64,000 bases of DNA, taken from positions 2,736 through 66,735 of the forward strand of contig DFIJ01000078.1 of NCBI GenBank assembly GCA_002372775.1. The letters are read 5' to 3'. The stretch comes from Christensenella sp. UBA3700. GTDB taxonomy: Bacteria; Bacillota; Clostridia; Christensenellales; UBA3700. Below, piece by piece: positions 31,028 to 40,768 of the stretch (within the stretch, counting starts at the first letter, position 1; each line of letters opens with the position of its first letter). Under the pieces are notes generated by a model. The model ran no database searches and had not been told where the DNA came from. It was given only the letters and a program-made list of their open reading frames with translations. Position numbers and translations under genes: made by a program.

Positions 31028-33460
31028 ATGAAAAAATTAGCGGATTTTCTAGTAGATAAAAAATATGTTATCTTTGCAGTGTTTATAGCACTGTTAGTTT
31101 TGTCTGTAGTTGCAGTATTTTTCGTTAACGTAAATTCAGATATTATGTCATATCTTCCTGAAGGACTAGAGATGTCAGATGGCATCACATTTATGCAAAA
31201 GAATTTCAATATGCAAAGTGAAGTTATTGTCGGCGTAGATGATGTTACCTATGATGAAATGTCTCAAATTATGGAAAAGATTTCTGGAATGAAAGGACTT
31301 AAAGACGGTGGTGCAGTTTGGATTGGTACAATCGAAGCTATGACTAGTGCTGATGCGATGAGTTCTTTTGATTTAAGTAGTCTTGATTCTAATCAAGCTA
31401 GTACTTTAGTTGATGCAATAAGATCAATAGATGGAGTTAAGAGTTTTAACATATTTAATATGACTATCACTATGGATAATGGTGATGTGTTAAATTTAAT
31501 GGATATGGCTCCAGAACTTGCTTATGAAATGCTAGAAAACCAATCTTTGTTAAGTATTTTCTATCCAAATTATACTGTTGATGAACAAGGTAATGAGACA
31601 ATTGTTTTCGACAAAACAGTAAAAGCAAAATATTTATGTATGTTAATGCTAGATGTTCCATCATCATCAGATGAGGCTTTAAGTTTATTAAGAACTGTAG
31701 ATGGAGATATTTTAGCAGAATATGATCACGCTATCGGCGGCGATGCAGAAATCGTTAGACAAATTTTTGATTCAACAATTAATGAAATGTACAAGTATAT
31801 CCTAGTTGCTGTACTTGTTATGTTTATTATTTTGATTTTAACAACAACATCATTTATGGAACCAATTGTATTTATGTTAACTATTGGTATTTCTATCATT
31901 ATTAACATGGGTACAAATATTGTATTTGGCAGCGTGTCAATCGTTACATTCGCATGTTCTGCCGTATTACAACTAGGTCTATCTATGGATTATTCTATTT
32001 TCTTAATGCATGCATTTGCAGAAGAAAAGCAAAAGACATTAGATGAGAACCTAGCAATGAAGAGAGCAATTCCAAGAACATTCTCAACAGTTACAGCTTC
32101 TGCTTTAACTACGGTTGGTGGTTTCTTAGCACTATTTGCTATGAGATTTGGTATTGGTGCTGACCTTGGTAAAGTTCTTGCTAAAGGTGTATTCTTAAGC
32201 TTACTTACTGTTGTTATGTTACAACCATGTTTGATGCTTATGACTTCAAAATGGTCTAACAAGATGGCTCATAAGATATATTTACCAAAGTTTAAGGGCG
32301 TTGGTAAATTCTCAATTTCTAACAGAAAGATCCTTGTTATTATTGCTATTGTATTGTTAATTCCATCTGCGGTATTACAAACATTACAAGGCAATAATTT
32401 ATCATACATAAAATTCGTTGATACTCCAGAATATAGTGAAGGTTCTATTCAAGAAACAGTTAGCTTATTATCTAACTCTATTATCACTATGGTACCAACT
32501 GATTCAGAAGAAGCAAATGAACAATTCTTAGAAGATTTATCTGAGATTGATGGTGTTTCAAATTACTTAAATATCTATACAATGATTCCAGATGAATATA
32601 AGCCTTTATTATTTGGCTTATTAAATAATAAAGATGTTATGGGTATAATGTCATCTATGCCAGGAATGTCCATGATGACGGGATTCGTTAATAACGGATA
32701 TACTTTAACTGAAGTTATGATTAATGCTGAGTCAGAAACAGAAAGAGAAGAGATTATTCTTGGAAAAGTTAAAGCATCATTAGATAAGAACTTTGGTGAA
32801 AATACAGACGATAAGAGAAGTTACTATATAACAGGTATGTCACAAGGTGTACAAGATTTAAGATCTATAACTCCAAAGGACAACCTAATGGTATCTGGTA
32901 TCTCTATTTTGATTATCTTAATCATATTAGTTATTACTCAAAAATCTATTAAGATGCCAATTATCTTAATCGGATTAATTGAATTTGGTATTTTTATCAA
33001 CTTATCTTTATGCTACATAATGGGCGAAGATATCAACTTTATGTGTTACATAATTCTAAGTTCAATTCAATTAGGTTCAACTGTTGACTATGCTATTTTG
33101 TACACAGACAAGTACCAGAGCAATTTGCAATTTATGCCTGCTAACGAGGCTGCATATAAGGCATTAAGAGATAGTGCTGTATCAATTATTACATCAGTTG
33201 CTATTATGGCTGGATGCTGCTTATCTGTAACAACAGTAGCAACAAATACAATTGTTAAACAAATCACATGGTTAATTGCTCGTGGTTCTATGATTTCTGG
33301 TGTATTAACAATAGTTGTATTACCAGCTCTATTAGTAGTATTCACAGGTAATAAGAAGTTAAAGAAGAGTGGTAGACATGCAGCAAGAATTCTTTCAATA
33401 AAAGAAAAAGAAGATGAATCTTCTACTCATTCTGAGGCTCCAGTTCAAACAGAACAATAA
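31028..33460 (+). CDS. RND/MMPL family membrane exporter
   Basis: This 810-residue protein has the MMPL arrangement in two repeats. Each has one N-terminal helix (first at about 13-33), a large extracytoplasmic loop, then a bundle of about five helices (near 250-410 and 620-770). Typical segments are GLSMDYSIFLMHAF and LGSTVDYAILYTDKY, which carry the membrane-embedded aspartates of the proton relay. Relatives export lipids, polyketides or hydrophobic compounds. No partner periplasmic or TetR gene is adjacent. There is no ribosome binding site, and the promoter sits almost on the start codon. Confidence 0.88.
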   Translation: MKKLADFLVDKKYVIFAVFIALLVLSVVAVFFVNVNSDIMSYLPEGLEMSDGITFMQKNFNMQSEVIVGVDDVTYDEMSQIMEKISGMKGLKDGGAVWIGTIEAMTSADAMSSFDLSSLDSNQASTLVDAIRSIDGVKSFNIFNMTITMDNGDVLNLMDMAPELAYEMLENQSLLSIFYPNYTVDEQGNETIVFDKTVKAKYLCMLMLDVPSSSDEALSLLRTVDGDILAEYDHAIGGDAEIVRQIFDSTINEMYKYILVAVLVMFIILILTTTSFMEPIVFMLTIGISIIINMGTNIVFGSVSIVTFACSAVLQLGLSMDYSIFLMHAFAEEKQKTLDENLAMKRAIPRTFSTVTASALTTVGGFLALFAMRFGIGADLGKVLAKGVFLSLLTVVMLQPCLMLMTSKWSNKMAHKIYLPKFKGVGKFSISNRKILVIIAIVLLIPSAVLQTLQGNNLSYIKFVDTPEYSEGSIQETVSLLSNSIITMVPTDSEEANEQFLEDLSEIDGVSNYLNIYTMIPDEYKPLLFGLLNNKDVMGIMSSMPGMSMMTGFVNNGYTLTEVMINAESETEREEIILGKVKASLDKNFGENTDDKRSYYITGMSQGVQDLRSITPKDNLMVSGISILIILIILVITQKSIKMPIILIGLIEFGIFINLSLCYIMGEDINFMCYIILSSIQLGSTVDYAILYTDKYQSNLQFMPANEAAYKALRDSAVSIITSVAIMAGCCLSVTTVATNTIVKQITWLIARGSMISGVLTIVVLPALLVVFTGNKKLKKSGRHAARILSIKEKEDESSTHSEAPVQTEQ

Positions 33461-33480
33461 TATGGTATAAGTTTATATAT

Positions 33481-33521
33481 ATTTGGCAAAACTGCACATT
33501 GTGAGGGAGGCCAAATTTTTT
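33481..33521 (+). terminator. Weak terminator after the RND gene
   Basis: The 7-bp stem ATTTGGC / GCCAAAT has a long loop of about 22 bases and runs into six T. The long loop makes it weaker than the others in the window. Confidence 0.55.
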
Positions 33522-33552
33522 ATTGAGTTTTTATTATTAGGAAGTATAGATA

Positions 33553-34533
33553 ATGTTTAGCGGAGAGTTTTTAGTACCAAGTTATTATAAAGATTTTAAA
33601 TGCAAAGGAAATGATTGCAGAAAGTGTTGCTGTGGCGGCTGGGCTGTAACTATTTCTATGAAAGAATATTTTAAAATGCTATCTTTGGATTGTTCTAAAG
33701 AATTAAAAGATAAGATAGATATATCATTGCATGTTTTAAAAGATGCAGATGAGGATAGATATGCACAACTTCTTCCAAACTTTAGAGGAGAATGTCCTCT
33801 AAGACTTGATAATGGCTATTGTGGGCTTCAATGCGAATGCGGCGAGGAACAAATACCTGCTGTTTGTAGATATTATCCTAGAGAGCCTAGATTGTATCCT
33901 CAAAAAGAGTGCTGTATTTCAGATAGTTGTGAATGGGTTATAGAAGAACTAATAAAAGATAATAAAGATATATCTTTTGAAAAGATGAATCTTCAATTTT
34001 TCTTTGACGATGATGAACAAAATAAAACTATAGTAGATGAATTTAATCTTAGAAAGAAGTGTTTAGATATAGTTTCTGATCAATCTAAAACTGTTATGGA
34101 TAGAATAAAATTAATATTTGACGTATTTGGAGGTGAGATTCCAGATGATGACTTTATTATAAAGTATTCTAGACGTCTTAAAGAGGAATTCGAGGATTAT
34201 TCAAGTATTAGAGAATACTGCGCTCAAATAAGCGAATATGACTTTAAAAAGAATTTAGAGAATGTATATAAGATTTATCCTAAGTTTGATAAATGGACAG
34301 CTAACATTTTAGTTAATCATTTATATTATATGAAGTATCCATATATAGAAGATAAAGCAACACTAAAAGAAGAAGGAATGGCTCTTCTTGGTGTAATGTG
34401 TTTATGGGTTACGCTTCTTTCTAATGCTGGTAAAACTATAAATGATTTTTCAGATATAACGAGTGAAATGTTTAGGGTAGTAGAGCATGCAAGGTTCTAT
34501 AAAAACGCAATGATTATAGCAGATAATATTTAA
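33553..34533 (+). CDS. FliB-like cysteine-rich protein (flagellin lysine N-methylase family)
   Basis: This 326-residue protein has an N-terminal cysteine cluster (KCKGNDCRKCCCGGW). A second cluster follows (CPLRLDNGYCGLQCECGEEQIPAVCRYYPREPR), then CCISDSCEW. This is the pattern of FliB, an Fe-S or metal-binding enzyme that methylates lysines of flagellin in Salmonella. Many Clostridia without the flagellin context carry homologues, so the substrate here is open. No flagellar gene is in the window. AGGAAG precedes the ATG. Confidence 0.78.
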   Translation: MFSGEFLVPSYYKDFKCKGNDCRKCCCGGWAVTISMKEYFKMLSLDCSKELKDKIDISLHVLKDADEDRYAQLLPNFRGECPLRLDNGYCGLQCECGEEQIPAVCRYYPREPRLYPQKECCISDSCEWVIEELIKDNKDISFEKMNLQFFFDDDEQNKTIVDEFNLRKKCLDIVSDQSKTVMDRIKLIFDVFGGEIPDDDFIIKYSRRLKEEFEDYSSIREYCAQISEYDFKKNLENVYKIYPKFDKWTANILVNHLYYMKYPYIEDKATLKEEGMALLGVMCLWVTLLSNAGKTINDFSDITSEMFRVVEHARFYKNAMIIADNI

Positions 34534-34568
34534 AAAAATATGGCTACCAGGTTTTTCCTAGTAGCCAT
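34532..34568 (-). terminator. Rho-independent terminator after serA (minus strand)
   Basis: On the minus strand, ATGGCTACTAGG / CCTGGTAGCCAT folds with an AAAAA loop and runs into T7. In the plus direction it lacks a T tract, so the FliB-like gene has no clear terminator of its own. Confidence 0.85.
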
Positions 34569-34589
34569 AATTGATTACGCTTATTTAAA

Positions 34590-35738
34590 TTAGATAACTC
34601 TAACTTTTACAAACTTTTCTGCAAGAGCAGCGTATGTGTTATCATCGATCTTCTTATCTAAGTCAAAGATGATATATGTTAATTCGCCTCTTGTTCCTGA
34701 AGCTGTAGCCTTAATGTTTGCTGCTTTAGAAACGATATCTGTAGCAACTTTAACAGCATCTTCAGAATTAGCAAGAACAGTAACTCTTTCGCCAACCTTA
34801 TCTGCCTTAACGCAAGGGAAGTTTACTGAGTTTACAACGTTACCGTTTTCAATAAAGTCCTTAAGTTCCTTAGCAGCCATAGCAGCACAGTTATCTTCAG
34901 CTTCTGGAGTAGATGCACCAAGGTGAGGGAATGTTACGATGTTTTCAACACGAACCATATCCTTGTTTGGTAAGTCTGTGATTACTCTTGAAACCTTACC
35001 GCTCTTAACTGCTTCTACAACATCAGCGTTGTTGAATAATTCACCACGTGCGCAGTTAACAATAACAACACCATCTTTCATCTTAGCGATAGACTCTTTA
35101 TTAATGCATCCCTTTGTTGAATCTGTTGCAGGAACGTGTAAAGTAATAAAGTCTGAAGCAGCATAGATTTCATTAACGTCTGTAACAACTTTAACGGCTG
35201 GATTTAAAGCCTTTCTAGCATTATCAGATAAGAATGGGTCGTAACCAATAACTTTCATTCCTAGGGCTATAACAGCGTCAGCAACTAATCTACCGATAGC
35301 ACCAAGACCAATGATACCTAATGTTTTACCGAAGATTTCTTGTCCGATGAAAGCTTTCTTTCCTTTTTCAACTTGCTTTTCAATTTTTAATTCTCCATCT
35401 TCAAGACCTTGAGCCCATGTAATAGCAGGGTAGATCTTTCTTCCGCCAAGAAGTAAAGCGCAGATAACTAATTCCTTAACAGCATTAGCATTAGCACCTG
35501 GAGTATTGAATACGCAAACACCCTTAGCTGTCATTTCTGGTAGTGGGATGTTATTAACACCAGCACCAGCTCTTGCGATTGCAACAGCTGAATCTGCTAC
35601 GTTGTAATCATGCATATCAAAGCTTCTTACAAGGTAAGCAACTGGATTATCTGAATTATCACAAATATTGTATGTATCGCTTGTTAATGTATCATTTACA
35701 AGTGAACTAATTGGATTAAGTCTTACGATATCTTTCAT
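34590..35738 (-). CDS. serA: D-3-phosphoglycerate dehydrogenase
   Basis: This 382-residue protein oxidises 3-phosphoglycerate in the first step of serine synthesis. It has the D-2-hydroxyacid dehydrogenase Rossmann motif GKTLGIIGLGAIGR, YDPFLS, NCARGELF (catalytic Arg) and PHLGASTPEAEDN (catalytic His). A C-terminal tail of about 75 residues of ACT-like character follows. The length fits the short bacterial form. It follows serC by 15 bases on the minus strand, with AAGAGGAAGAG before the ATG, so the two form an operon. No serB-type phosphatase is adjacent. Confidence 0.94.
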   Translation of the reverse strand: MKDIVRLNPISSLVNDTLTSDTYNICDNSDNPVAYLVRSFDMHDYNVADSAVAIARAGAGVNNIPLPEMTAKGVCVFNTPGANANAVKELVICALLLGGRKIYPAITWAQGLEDGELKIEKQVEKGKKAFIGQEIFGKTLGIIGLGAIGRLVADAVIALGMKVIGYDPFLSDNARKALNPAVKVVTDVNEIYAASDFITLHVPATDSTKGCINKESIAKMKDGVVIVNCARGELFNNADVVEAVKSGKVSRVITDLPNKDMVRVENIVTFPHLGASTPEAEDNCAAMAAKELKDFIENGNVVNSVNFPCVKADKVGERVTVLANSEDAVKVATDIVSKAANIKATASGTRGELTYIIFDLDKKIDDNTYAALAEKFVKVRVI

Positions 35739-35753
35739 TTTCTCTTCCTCTTA

Positions 35754-36824
35754 TTATTTATGAGCTAGTTCGAACTTCTTCATGAATTCGATTAAATCTG
35801 TAATACCAGAAACTGGCATAGCATTGTAGATAGATGCTCTCATACCACCAACAAGTCTATGACCCTTGATAGATAAGAAACCATTCTTAGAAGCTTGTGC
35901 GATGAATTCAGCATCAAGTTCTGGTGTAGGTGAAACGAATGGAACGTTCATTAATGATCTATCTTCTTTATTAACCTTATTTGTATAGAAGTCTGAGTTA
36001 TCAATGAAGTCATATAATAAACCAGCTTTATATTCATTAATCTTTTGTTGTTCTTCAACACCACCATGAGCCTTTAGGTATCTCATATTTAACATTGTCA
36101 TATAAATAGAGAAGCAAGGTGGAGTATTGTATAGAGAATTGTTATCTACTTGTGTCTTCCACTTTAACATTGTAGGGCAGATAGGCATACCATCTGTGAT
36201 TAAATCATTTCTAACGATAACTACAGTAACACCAGCAGGTCCGATGTTCTTTTGTGCACCAGCGAATAGTACACCATACTTAGAAACGTCCATCTTTTCA
36301 GATAAGATGTTAGAAGAAATATCTGCAACTAGTGGATTCTTTGTTTCTGGAAGCTTTGTGAATCTTGTTCCAAAAATTGTATTGTTTTGGCAGATATATG
36401 TATAATCTGCATCATCTCTTAAATCAAATGTTTTTGGGATGTATGTAAATGTCTTGTCTTCTGATGAAGCAGCAACATGTATATCACCATATTTAATAGC
36501 TTCTTTATAAGCTTTCTTTGCGAAGTTACCAGTAACAATGTAGTCTGCTTTTCCAGTCTTTAATAAGTTTAGAGGTACAGCTTCGAATTGAGTTGATCCG
36601 CCACCTTGAACTAGGATAATAGAGTAGTTATCTGGAACATTCATAAGTTCTCTAATTAAAGATAAACACTCATTATTGATTGCATCGTATTGTTTGCTTC
36701 TGTGAGACATTTCACAAACGCTCATTCCACAACCTTGGTAATCAACAAAATCTCTTTGAGCCTCTTCAAGTACCTCTAATGGTAGCATTGATGGGCCAGC
36801 TGAATAATTGTAAACTCTGCTCAT
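35754..36824 (-). CDS. serC: Phosphoserine aminotransferase
   Basis: This 356-residue PLP enzyme makes phosphoserine from 3-phosphohydroxypyruvate and glutamate. It has YNYSAGPSMLPLEVLEEAQ at the N-terminus, the MSHRS segment, the PLP-lysine region AGAQKNIGPAG (near 195), and the C-terminal GHRLVGGMRASIYNAMP. TAGGAG precedes the ATG. It is the promoter-proximal gene of the serC-serA unit. Confidence 0.97.
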   Translation of the reverse strand: MSRVYNYSAGPSMLPLEVLEEAQRDFVDYQGCGMSVCEMSHRSKQYDAINNECLSLIRELMNVPDNYSIILVQGGGSTQFEAVPLNLLKTGKADYIVTGNFAKKAYKEAIKYGDIHVAASSEDKTFTYIPKTFDLRDDADYTYICQNNTIFGTRFTKLPETKNPLVADISSNILSEKMDVSKYGVLFAGAQKNIGPAGVTVVIVRNDLITDGMPICPTMLKWKTQVDNNSLYNTPPCFSIYMTMLNMRYLKAHGGVEEQQKINEYKAGLLYDFIDNSDFYTNKVNKEDRSLMNVPFVSPTPELDAEFIAQASKNGFLSIKGHRLVGGMRASIYNAMPVSGITDLIEFMKKFELAHK

Positions 36825-36866
36825 TTTTTATACTCTCCTAATAGTAAATTTTAGTTATCAAAACCC

Positions 36867-36895
36867 ATTATAGTCTCGCGCGTGTATAAAAGCAA
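36867..36895 (-). promoter_or_regulatory. Promoter for serC-serA (minus strand)
   Basis: On the minus strand, TTGCTT (36895-36890) and TATAAT (36872-36867) have a 17-base spacer that contains ACGCGCG. Confidence 0.82.
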
Positions 36896-37227
36896 GAACA
36901 AAATTGATTTTCGGCTTATTTTTAAAATTTCAAATGGTAAAAACATGTCTAAAATTAGGTAACTTTAAGATTGGCGTTTTGTCAAAAAATTGCTAAATTA
37001 TATAGACAAAATATGTTAATAATAATTTTTGATTTTAAGATAAAATAACTTATGTTATTTTTTACTCGGGAATTTATGTATGGAAATATAAATAAAACGG
37101 TTTCGAAAAATGGCCAATTTTGCGTCATAAAATTTCTAAAAGACGCGTTTTGTCTATTGAAAAAATATTTTCATTTTGATTTATGGATAAATGGCATAAA
37201 AATGGACAATCTAGTGGTCTATATTTA
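36896..37227. other. AT-rich intergenic region between serC and rnjA promoters
   Basis: I see no convincing gene here. An open frame of about 60 codons starting at 37052 has no ribosome binding site and a low-complexity F/K/I composition. The sequence GCGTTTTGTC occurs twice (36975-36984 and 37145-37154), and TTTTGTC at 36978 can pair with GACAAAA at 37004-37010. AAATAAC-TTAT-GTTATTT (37042-37059) is a small hairpin. Any of these could be operator sites or an RNA structure for either divergent gene, but none is compelling. Confidence 0.4.
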
Positions 37228-37256
37228 TTGCGCGATTTGATTAATTAATATATAAT
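37228..37256 (+). promoter_or_regulatory. Promoter for rnjA
   Basis: TTGCGC (37228-37233) and TATAAT (37251-37256) have a 17-base spacer. AAAGGAG lies between it and the ATG. Confidence 0.78.
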
Positions 37257-37285
37257 ATAAAAGATTTTTATAAAGGAGACGTTAA

Positions 37286-38959
37286 ATGAAAGAAAAGTAC
37301 AAACCATTAAAAGTTGCTTTCCTTGGTGGAGTAGGTGAGATTGGAAAGAACCTTACTGCCATTATCTACGGTGAAGATATTTTGCTTGTGGATTGTGGTT
37401 CAACTTTCCCAGACACAAATGCTCCAGGCATCGATTTAATTGTCCCAGATTTTTCATTCTTAGTTGAGAATAAAAAGCATATAAAAGGTCTTGTTGTAAC
37501 ACACGGTCACGAAGATCATATTGGAGGAATCCCATATCTTTTGAAAGAGATTCCAAACATACCAATATATGGTAGCGACTTAGCTCTTGCAATTCTAAAT
37601 CATAAGCTTGAAGAAAAGAGAGTTAATACAGCAAAGCTTAATGTTGTTAAAGGATTTGATAGCATAAAACTTGGACCATTCACTGTTGAGTTTATTCCAG
37701 TAGCTCACTCAATAATTGGTGCATTTGCTCTTGCTATCACAACTCCACATGGACTTATCTTCCATACTGGAGACTTTAAAATTGACTACACACCAATTGG
37801 TAACTCTAAGCCTGTAGATATTTCTACATTCGCAAAGATTGGAGCAAGAGGTGTTAAGTTGATGCTTGGTGAATCAACTAATATCGAAAAACCTGGTACT
37901 ACTATTTCAGAAAAACACGTAGGAAAGACAATAGACAAAATATTTATGGCAAATCCAGATAAGAGAATTATCGTTGCAACATTTGCCTCAAATGTAAATA
38001 GAGTACAACAAATAATTAAGATTGCTCAAAAAGACGGAAGAAAAGTAGCCTTCTCGGGAAGATCTATGATTGCTATCTCTGAAATGGCAATCGATTTAGG
38101 TTTAATGGATGTAGATAAGAAAGACTTAGTTGATGTAGATCATGTTAAGGATTATGCTCCTAACCAAGTTTGTATCATATCTACAGGTTCACAAGGCGAA
38201 CCAATGAGTGCATTAACAAGAATGGCTAATGGTGAAGATAAGGTTAAGATTCAAGAAGGTGACCTTGTTGTTATATCATCTTCTGCAATTCCTGGTAATG
38301 AAAAAGCTATCTATACAGTTATCAACAACTTGTACAAGAGAGGAGCTAAAGTTCTATATGGCTCACTTGAAGAATTACACGTATCAGGACACGCTTGTCG
38401 TGAAGAATTAAAAATGATGTTATCTTTGATTCGTCCACAATTCTTCATTCCAGTACATGGCGAATATAGACATTTAAAACAACATGCAAAAATGGCATCA
38501 GATATCGGCATTAAAGCAAGCAATATAGAGATTGCAGAAATTGGTGACGTTATTGAGATTAAAAAGAATAAGTTGCAAAGATTAGATAAAGTAACAGCCG
38601 GCGCATTATTTGTTGATGGTGAAGATAATTTATCTCATGACACAATTAAGCAGAGAAAGCAATTATCTAACGAAGGTATGATAGTTGTTGTTTGTGACGT
38701 TAATGCTAAGATGCGTACGATAAGAACACCTATCACAATAAGAACTTCAGGCTTTGTTGCTAAAGATGAGATTAATAGAGATATTGAACTTACAACTCTA
38801 AAGCTATTTAATGAGCAAACAGATGGTAAGCCATTTGATAAGAATGCCTTTGAAGAAGTTTTAAAGAAGAGAGTTGCAAGAAGAATAACAAAGTTCGTAC
38901 AACAAAAGCCACTTATCATGCCTATTGTTGTAGAGATGGATGAAGATGCCAATGAATAA
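37286..38959 (+). CDS. rnjA: Ribonuclease J
   Basis: This 557-residue metallo-beta-lactamase/beta-CASP ribonuclease performs 5'-3' exonucleolytic and endonucleolytic mRNA decay and rRNA maturation. The zinc motif HGHEDH is at 73-78. HTGDFKIDYTP, GESTN, the beta-CASP helix region and the terminal histidine motif VSGHACREEL follow. A C-terminal dimerisation domain is present. It heads a densely overlapping block of RNA-related genes; its end overlaps the next gene by about 20 bases. Confidence 0.96.
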   Translation: MKEKYKPLKVAFLGGVGEIGKNLTAIIYGEDILLVDCGSTFPDTNAPGIDLIVPDFSFLVENKKHIKGLVVTHGHEDHIGGIPYLLKEIPNIPIYGSDLALAILNHKLEEKRVNTAKLNVVKGFDSIKLGPFTVEFIPVAHSIIGAFALAITTPHGLIFHTGDFKIDYTPIGNSKPVDISTFAKIGARGVKLMLGESTNIEKPGTTISEKHVGKTIDKIFMANPDKRIIVATFASNVNRVQQIIKIAQKDGRKVAFSGRSMIAISEMAIDLGLMDVDKKDLVDVDHVKDYAPNQVCIISTGSQGEPMSALTRMANGEDKVKIQEGDLVVISSSAIPGNEKAIYTVINNLYKRGAKVLYGSLEELHVSGHACREELKMMLSLIRPQFFIPVHGEYRHLKQHAKMASDIGIKASNIEIAEIGDVIEIKKNKLQRLDKVTAGALFVDGEDNLSHDTIKQRKQLSNEGMIVVVCDVNAKMRTIRTPITIRTSGFVAKDEINRDIELTTLKLFNEQTDGKPFDKNAFEEVLKKRVARRITKFVQQKPLIMPIVVEMDEDANE

Positions 38960-39536
38960 GCTAGAAAAAATTAAAGAAGGATCAAAGGTTGAATTTCTTC
39001 CTATCTTATCTGATGAATGCGAACGCGTTCTATTAGATATTATGAAGAATGAAAAACCAAAAGAGATTTTAGAGATTGGAACTTGCGTTGGTTATTCATC
39101 AACAAAAATGCTACTAGCTTCAGATGCTCATATTGACACAATTGAGATTGATGAAAATAGAAGAAACGAAGCAATTGAAGTATGGAAAGAATATAACGTT
39201 TATGATAGAGTCACATCTTATCTTGGGGATGTAAATGACATCTTAACAAATGTTGTAAAAGATAAAGTTTATGATTTCATCTTTATTGATGGACCTAAAT
39301 CTAGATACTTAGAACATTTAAAGATTGTTATGCCACATATAAGAAAAGATGGAATTATCTTAGCGGATGATGTTTTATTCTTTGGTTTAGTTAATGGGGA
39401 TGAATGGGTTCCTCATAAACATAGAACAATAGTTACTCATTTAAGAGAGTTTATGAAGTACATAAAATCTTGCGACGAGTTGGATGTAAAAATAATAGAT
39501 GAAGGTAACGGTATTGCCGTTATGAGAAGGAAATAA
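38940..39536 (+). CDS. trmR: O-methyltransferase, TrmR-like (tRNA hydroxyuridine methylation)
   Basis: This protein of up to 198 residues is an AdoMet O-methyltransferase of the catechol-OMT/YrrM type: EILEIGTCVGYSS (motif I), DTIEIDENR, FIFIDGPKS and ILADDVLFFG. In Bacillus subtilis, TrmR methylates 5-hydroxyuridine at tRNA position 34, and it lies beside the U32-family genes that make that hydroxyuridine. The same neighbour is present here. Three in-frame ATGs (38940, 38946, 38952) lie within the rnjA end with no decisive ribosome binding site, so the exact start is uncertain. The stop overlaps the next start. Confidence 0.8.
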   Translation: MKMPMNKLEKIKEGSKVEFLPILSDECERVLLDIMKNEKPKEILEIGTCVGYSSTKMLLASDAHIDTIEIDENRRNEAIEVWKEYNVYDRVTSYLGDVNDILTNVVKDKVYDFIFIDGPKSRYLEHLKIVMPHIRKDGIILADDVLFFGLVNGDEWVPHKHRTIVTHLREFMKYIKSCDELDVKIIDEGNGIAVMRRK

Positions 39537-40768
39537 TGAAGAGAGTTGAGTTATTAGCGCCTGCTGGGGATTTCAATAAGTTAAAAACTGCTATCCATTT
39601 TGGAGCAGATGCAGTTTATGTTGGAGGAAGTTGCTTTAGTTTAAGAGCAAATTCTAAGAACTTTACTAAAGAGGAACTTCAAGAAGCAGTTAAATATACA
39701 CATGACCATGGAAAGACTATTCACGTTGCAGTAAATATTTTTGCTAACAATGATGATTTCGATAGTCTTAAGGATTATTTAGTTGAATTACAAGAAATTG
39801 GTGTAGATGCAGTTATTATTGCAGACCCTGGTATTATTACACTTTGCAAAGAAGTTGCACCAAAACTTGAAATCCATTTATCTACTCAAGCAAATACTAC
39901 AAATAAGTATTCTGCAAAATTCTGGGCAGACAATGGAGTTAAGAGAGTAGTTCTTGCAAGAGAAACACAATTAAAAGACATAAAGCCAATGAGAGAATAT
40001 CTACCAGAGGATATAGATATTGAAGCTTTCGTTCATGGTGCTATGTGTGTTTCATATAGTGGTAGATGTCTACTTTCTAACGCACTAACAGGAAGAAGCG
40101 CAAATAGAGGTGCTTGTGTTCAACCATGTAGATGGGAATATGAAATTGTTGAAAAGAATAGACAAGGTCAACCTCTAACAATCGGTGAAGATCAAAATGG
40201 TAGAGGAACTTACATTATGAATAGTAAGGACCTTAATATGATTGAACATATCGGAGAGTTAATTGAAAGCGGCGTTTCGTCATTTAAAGTTGAAGGAAGA
40301 ATGAAATCTCCATATTATGTTGCATCAGTAATTAATGCATATAGAAAAGCTATCGATGCTTACTATGCAGATCCTAAAAACTATAAGCTTGATCAAAGAG
40401 TAGTCGATGAATTATTCAAGAATGCTCATAGGGATTACACAACTGGATTCTACTTTGGAGAACATAATTCTATTTGTCTTGAGACGTCTCAACCAAAATG
40501 TGATTATGAATTCATGGCAGAAGTTGTTGGATATGATGAAGAAAAAGGAATGCTTATTGTTGAAATGAGAAATAGATTCAAAAAGGGTGATACTTTAGAG
40601 ATTCTATCTAACAACAGTGAGTATTGGAATAAAGAAATCGTTATTGATGAAATGTATGATATGAAGTTAAAGCCAGTTGATGATGCAAAATTAGTTCAAC
40701 AAAGACTTTATATTAAAACAAATATGAAACTTACAGAAAGAGACATTTTAAGAAAGAGGGTTAGATGA
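39536..40768 (+). CDS. trhP: U32-family tRNA hydroxylation protein TrhP
   Basis: This 410-residue protein begins ELLAPAGDFNKLKTAIHFGADAVYVGG, the U32 signature. It has HLSTQANTTN, FVHGAMCVSYSGRCLLSN and GACVQPCRWEY (cysteines for an Fe-S site), then FKVEGRMKSPYYVA. U32 members of this type hydroxylate U34 of tRNA from prephenate-derived chemistry; the family was earlier called collagenase-like peptidase. Its overlap with the TrmR-like gene completes the hydroxylation-methylation pair. It overlaps the next gene by four bases (ATGA). Confidence 0.9.
   Translation: MKRVELLAPAGDFNKLKTAIHFGADAVYVGGSCFSLRANSKNFTKEELQEAVKYTHDHGKTIHVAVNIFANNDDFDSLKDYLVELQEIGVDAVIIADPGIITLCKEVAPKLEIHLSTQANTTNKYSAKFWADNGVKRVVLARETQLKDIKPMREYLPEDIDIEAFVHGAMCVSYSGRCLLSNALTGRSANRGACVQPCRWEYEIVEKNRQGQPLTIGEDQNGRGTYIMNSKDLNMIEHIGELIESGVSSFKVEGRMKSPYYVASVINAYRKAIDAYYADPKNYKLDQRVVDELFKNAHRDYTTGFYFGEHNSICLETSQPKCDYEFMAEVVGYDEEKGMLIVEMRNRFKKGDTLEILSNNSEYWNKEIVIDEMYDMKLKPVDDAKLVQQRLYIKTNMKLTERDILRKRVR

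Noticed and set aside
37052-37240. Open frame of 62 codons in the serC-rnjA intergenic region
   Set aside because: No ribosome binding site, composition dominated by F, K and I as expected of AT-rich non-coding DNA, and it overlaps the rnjA promoter.
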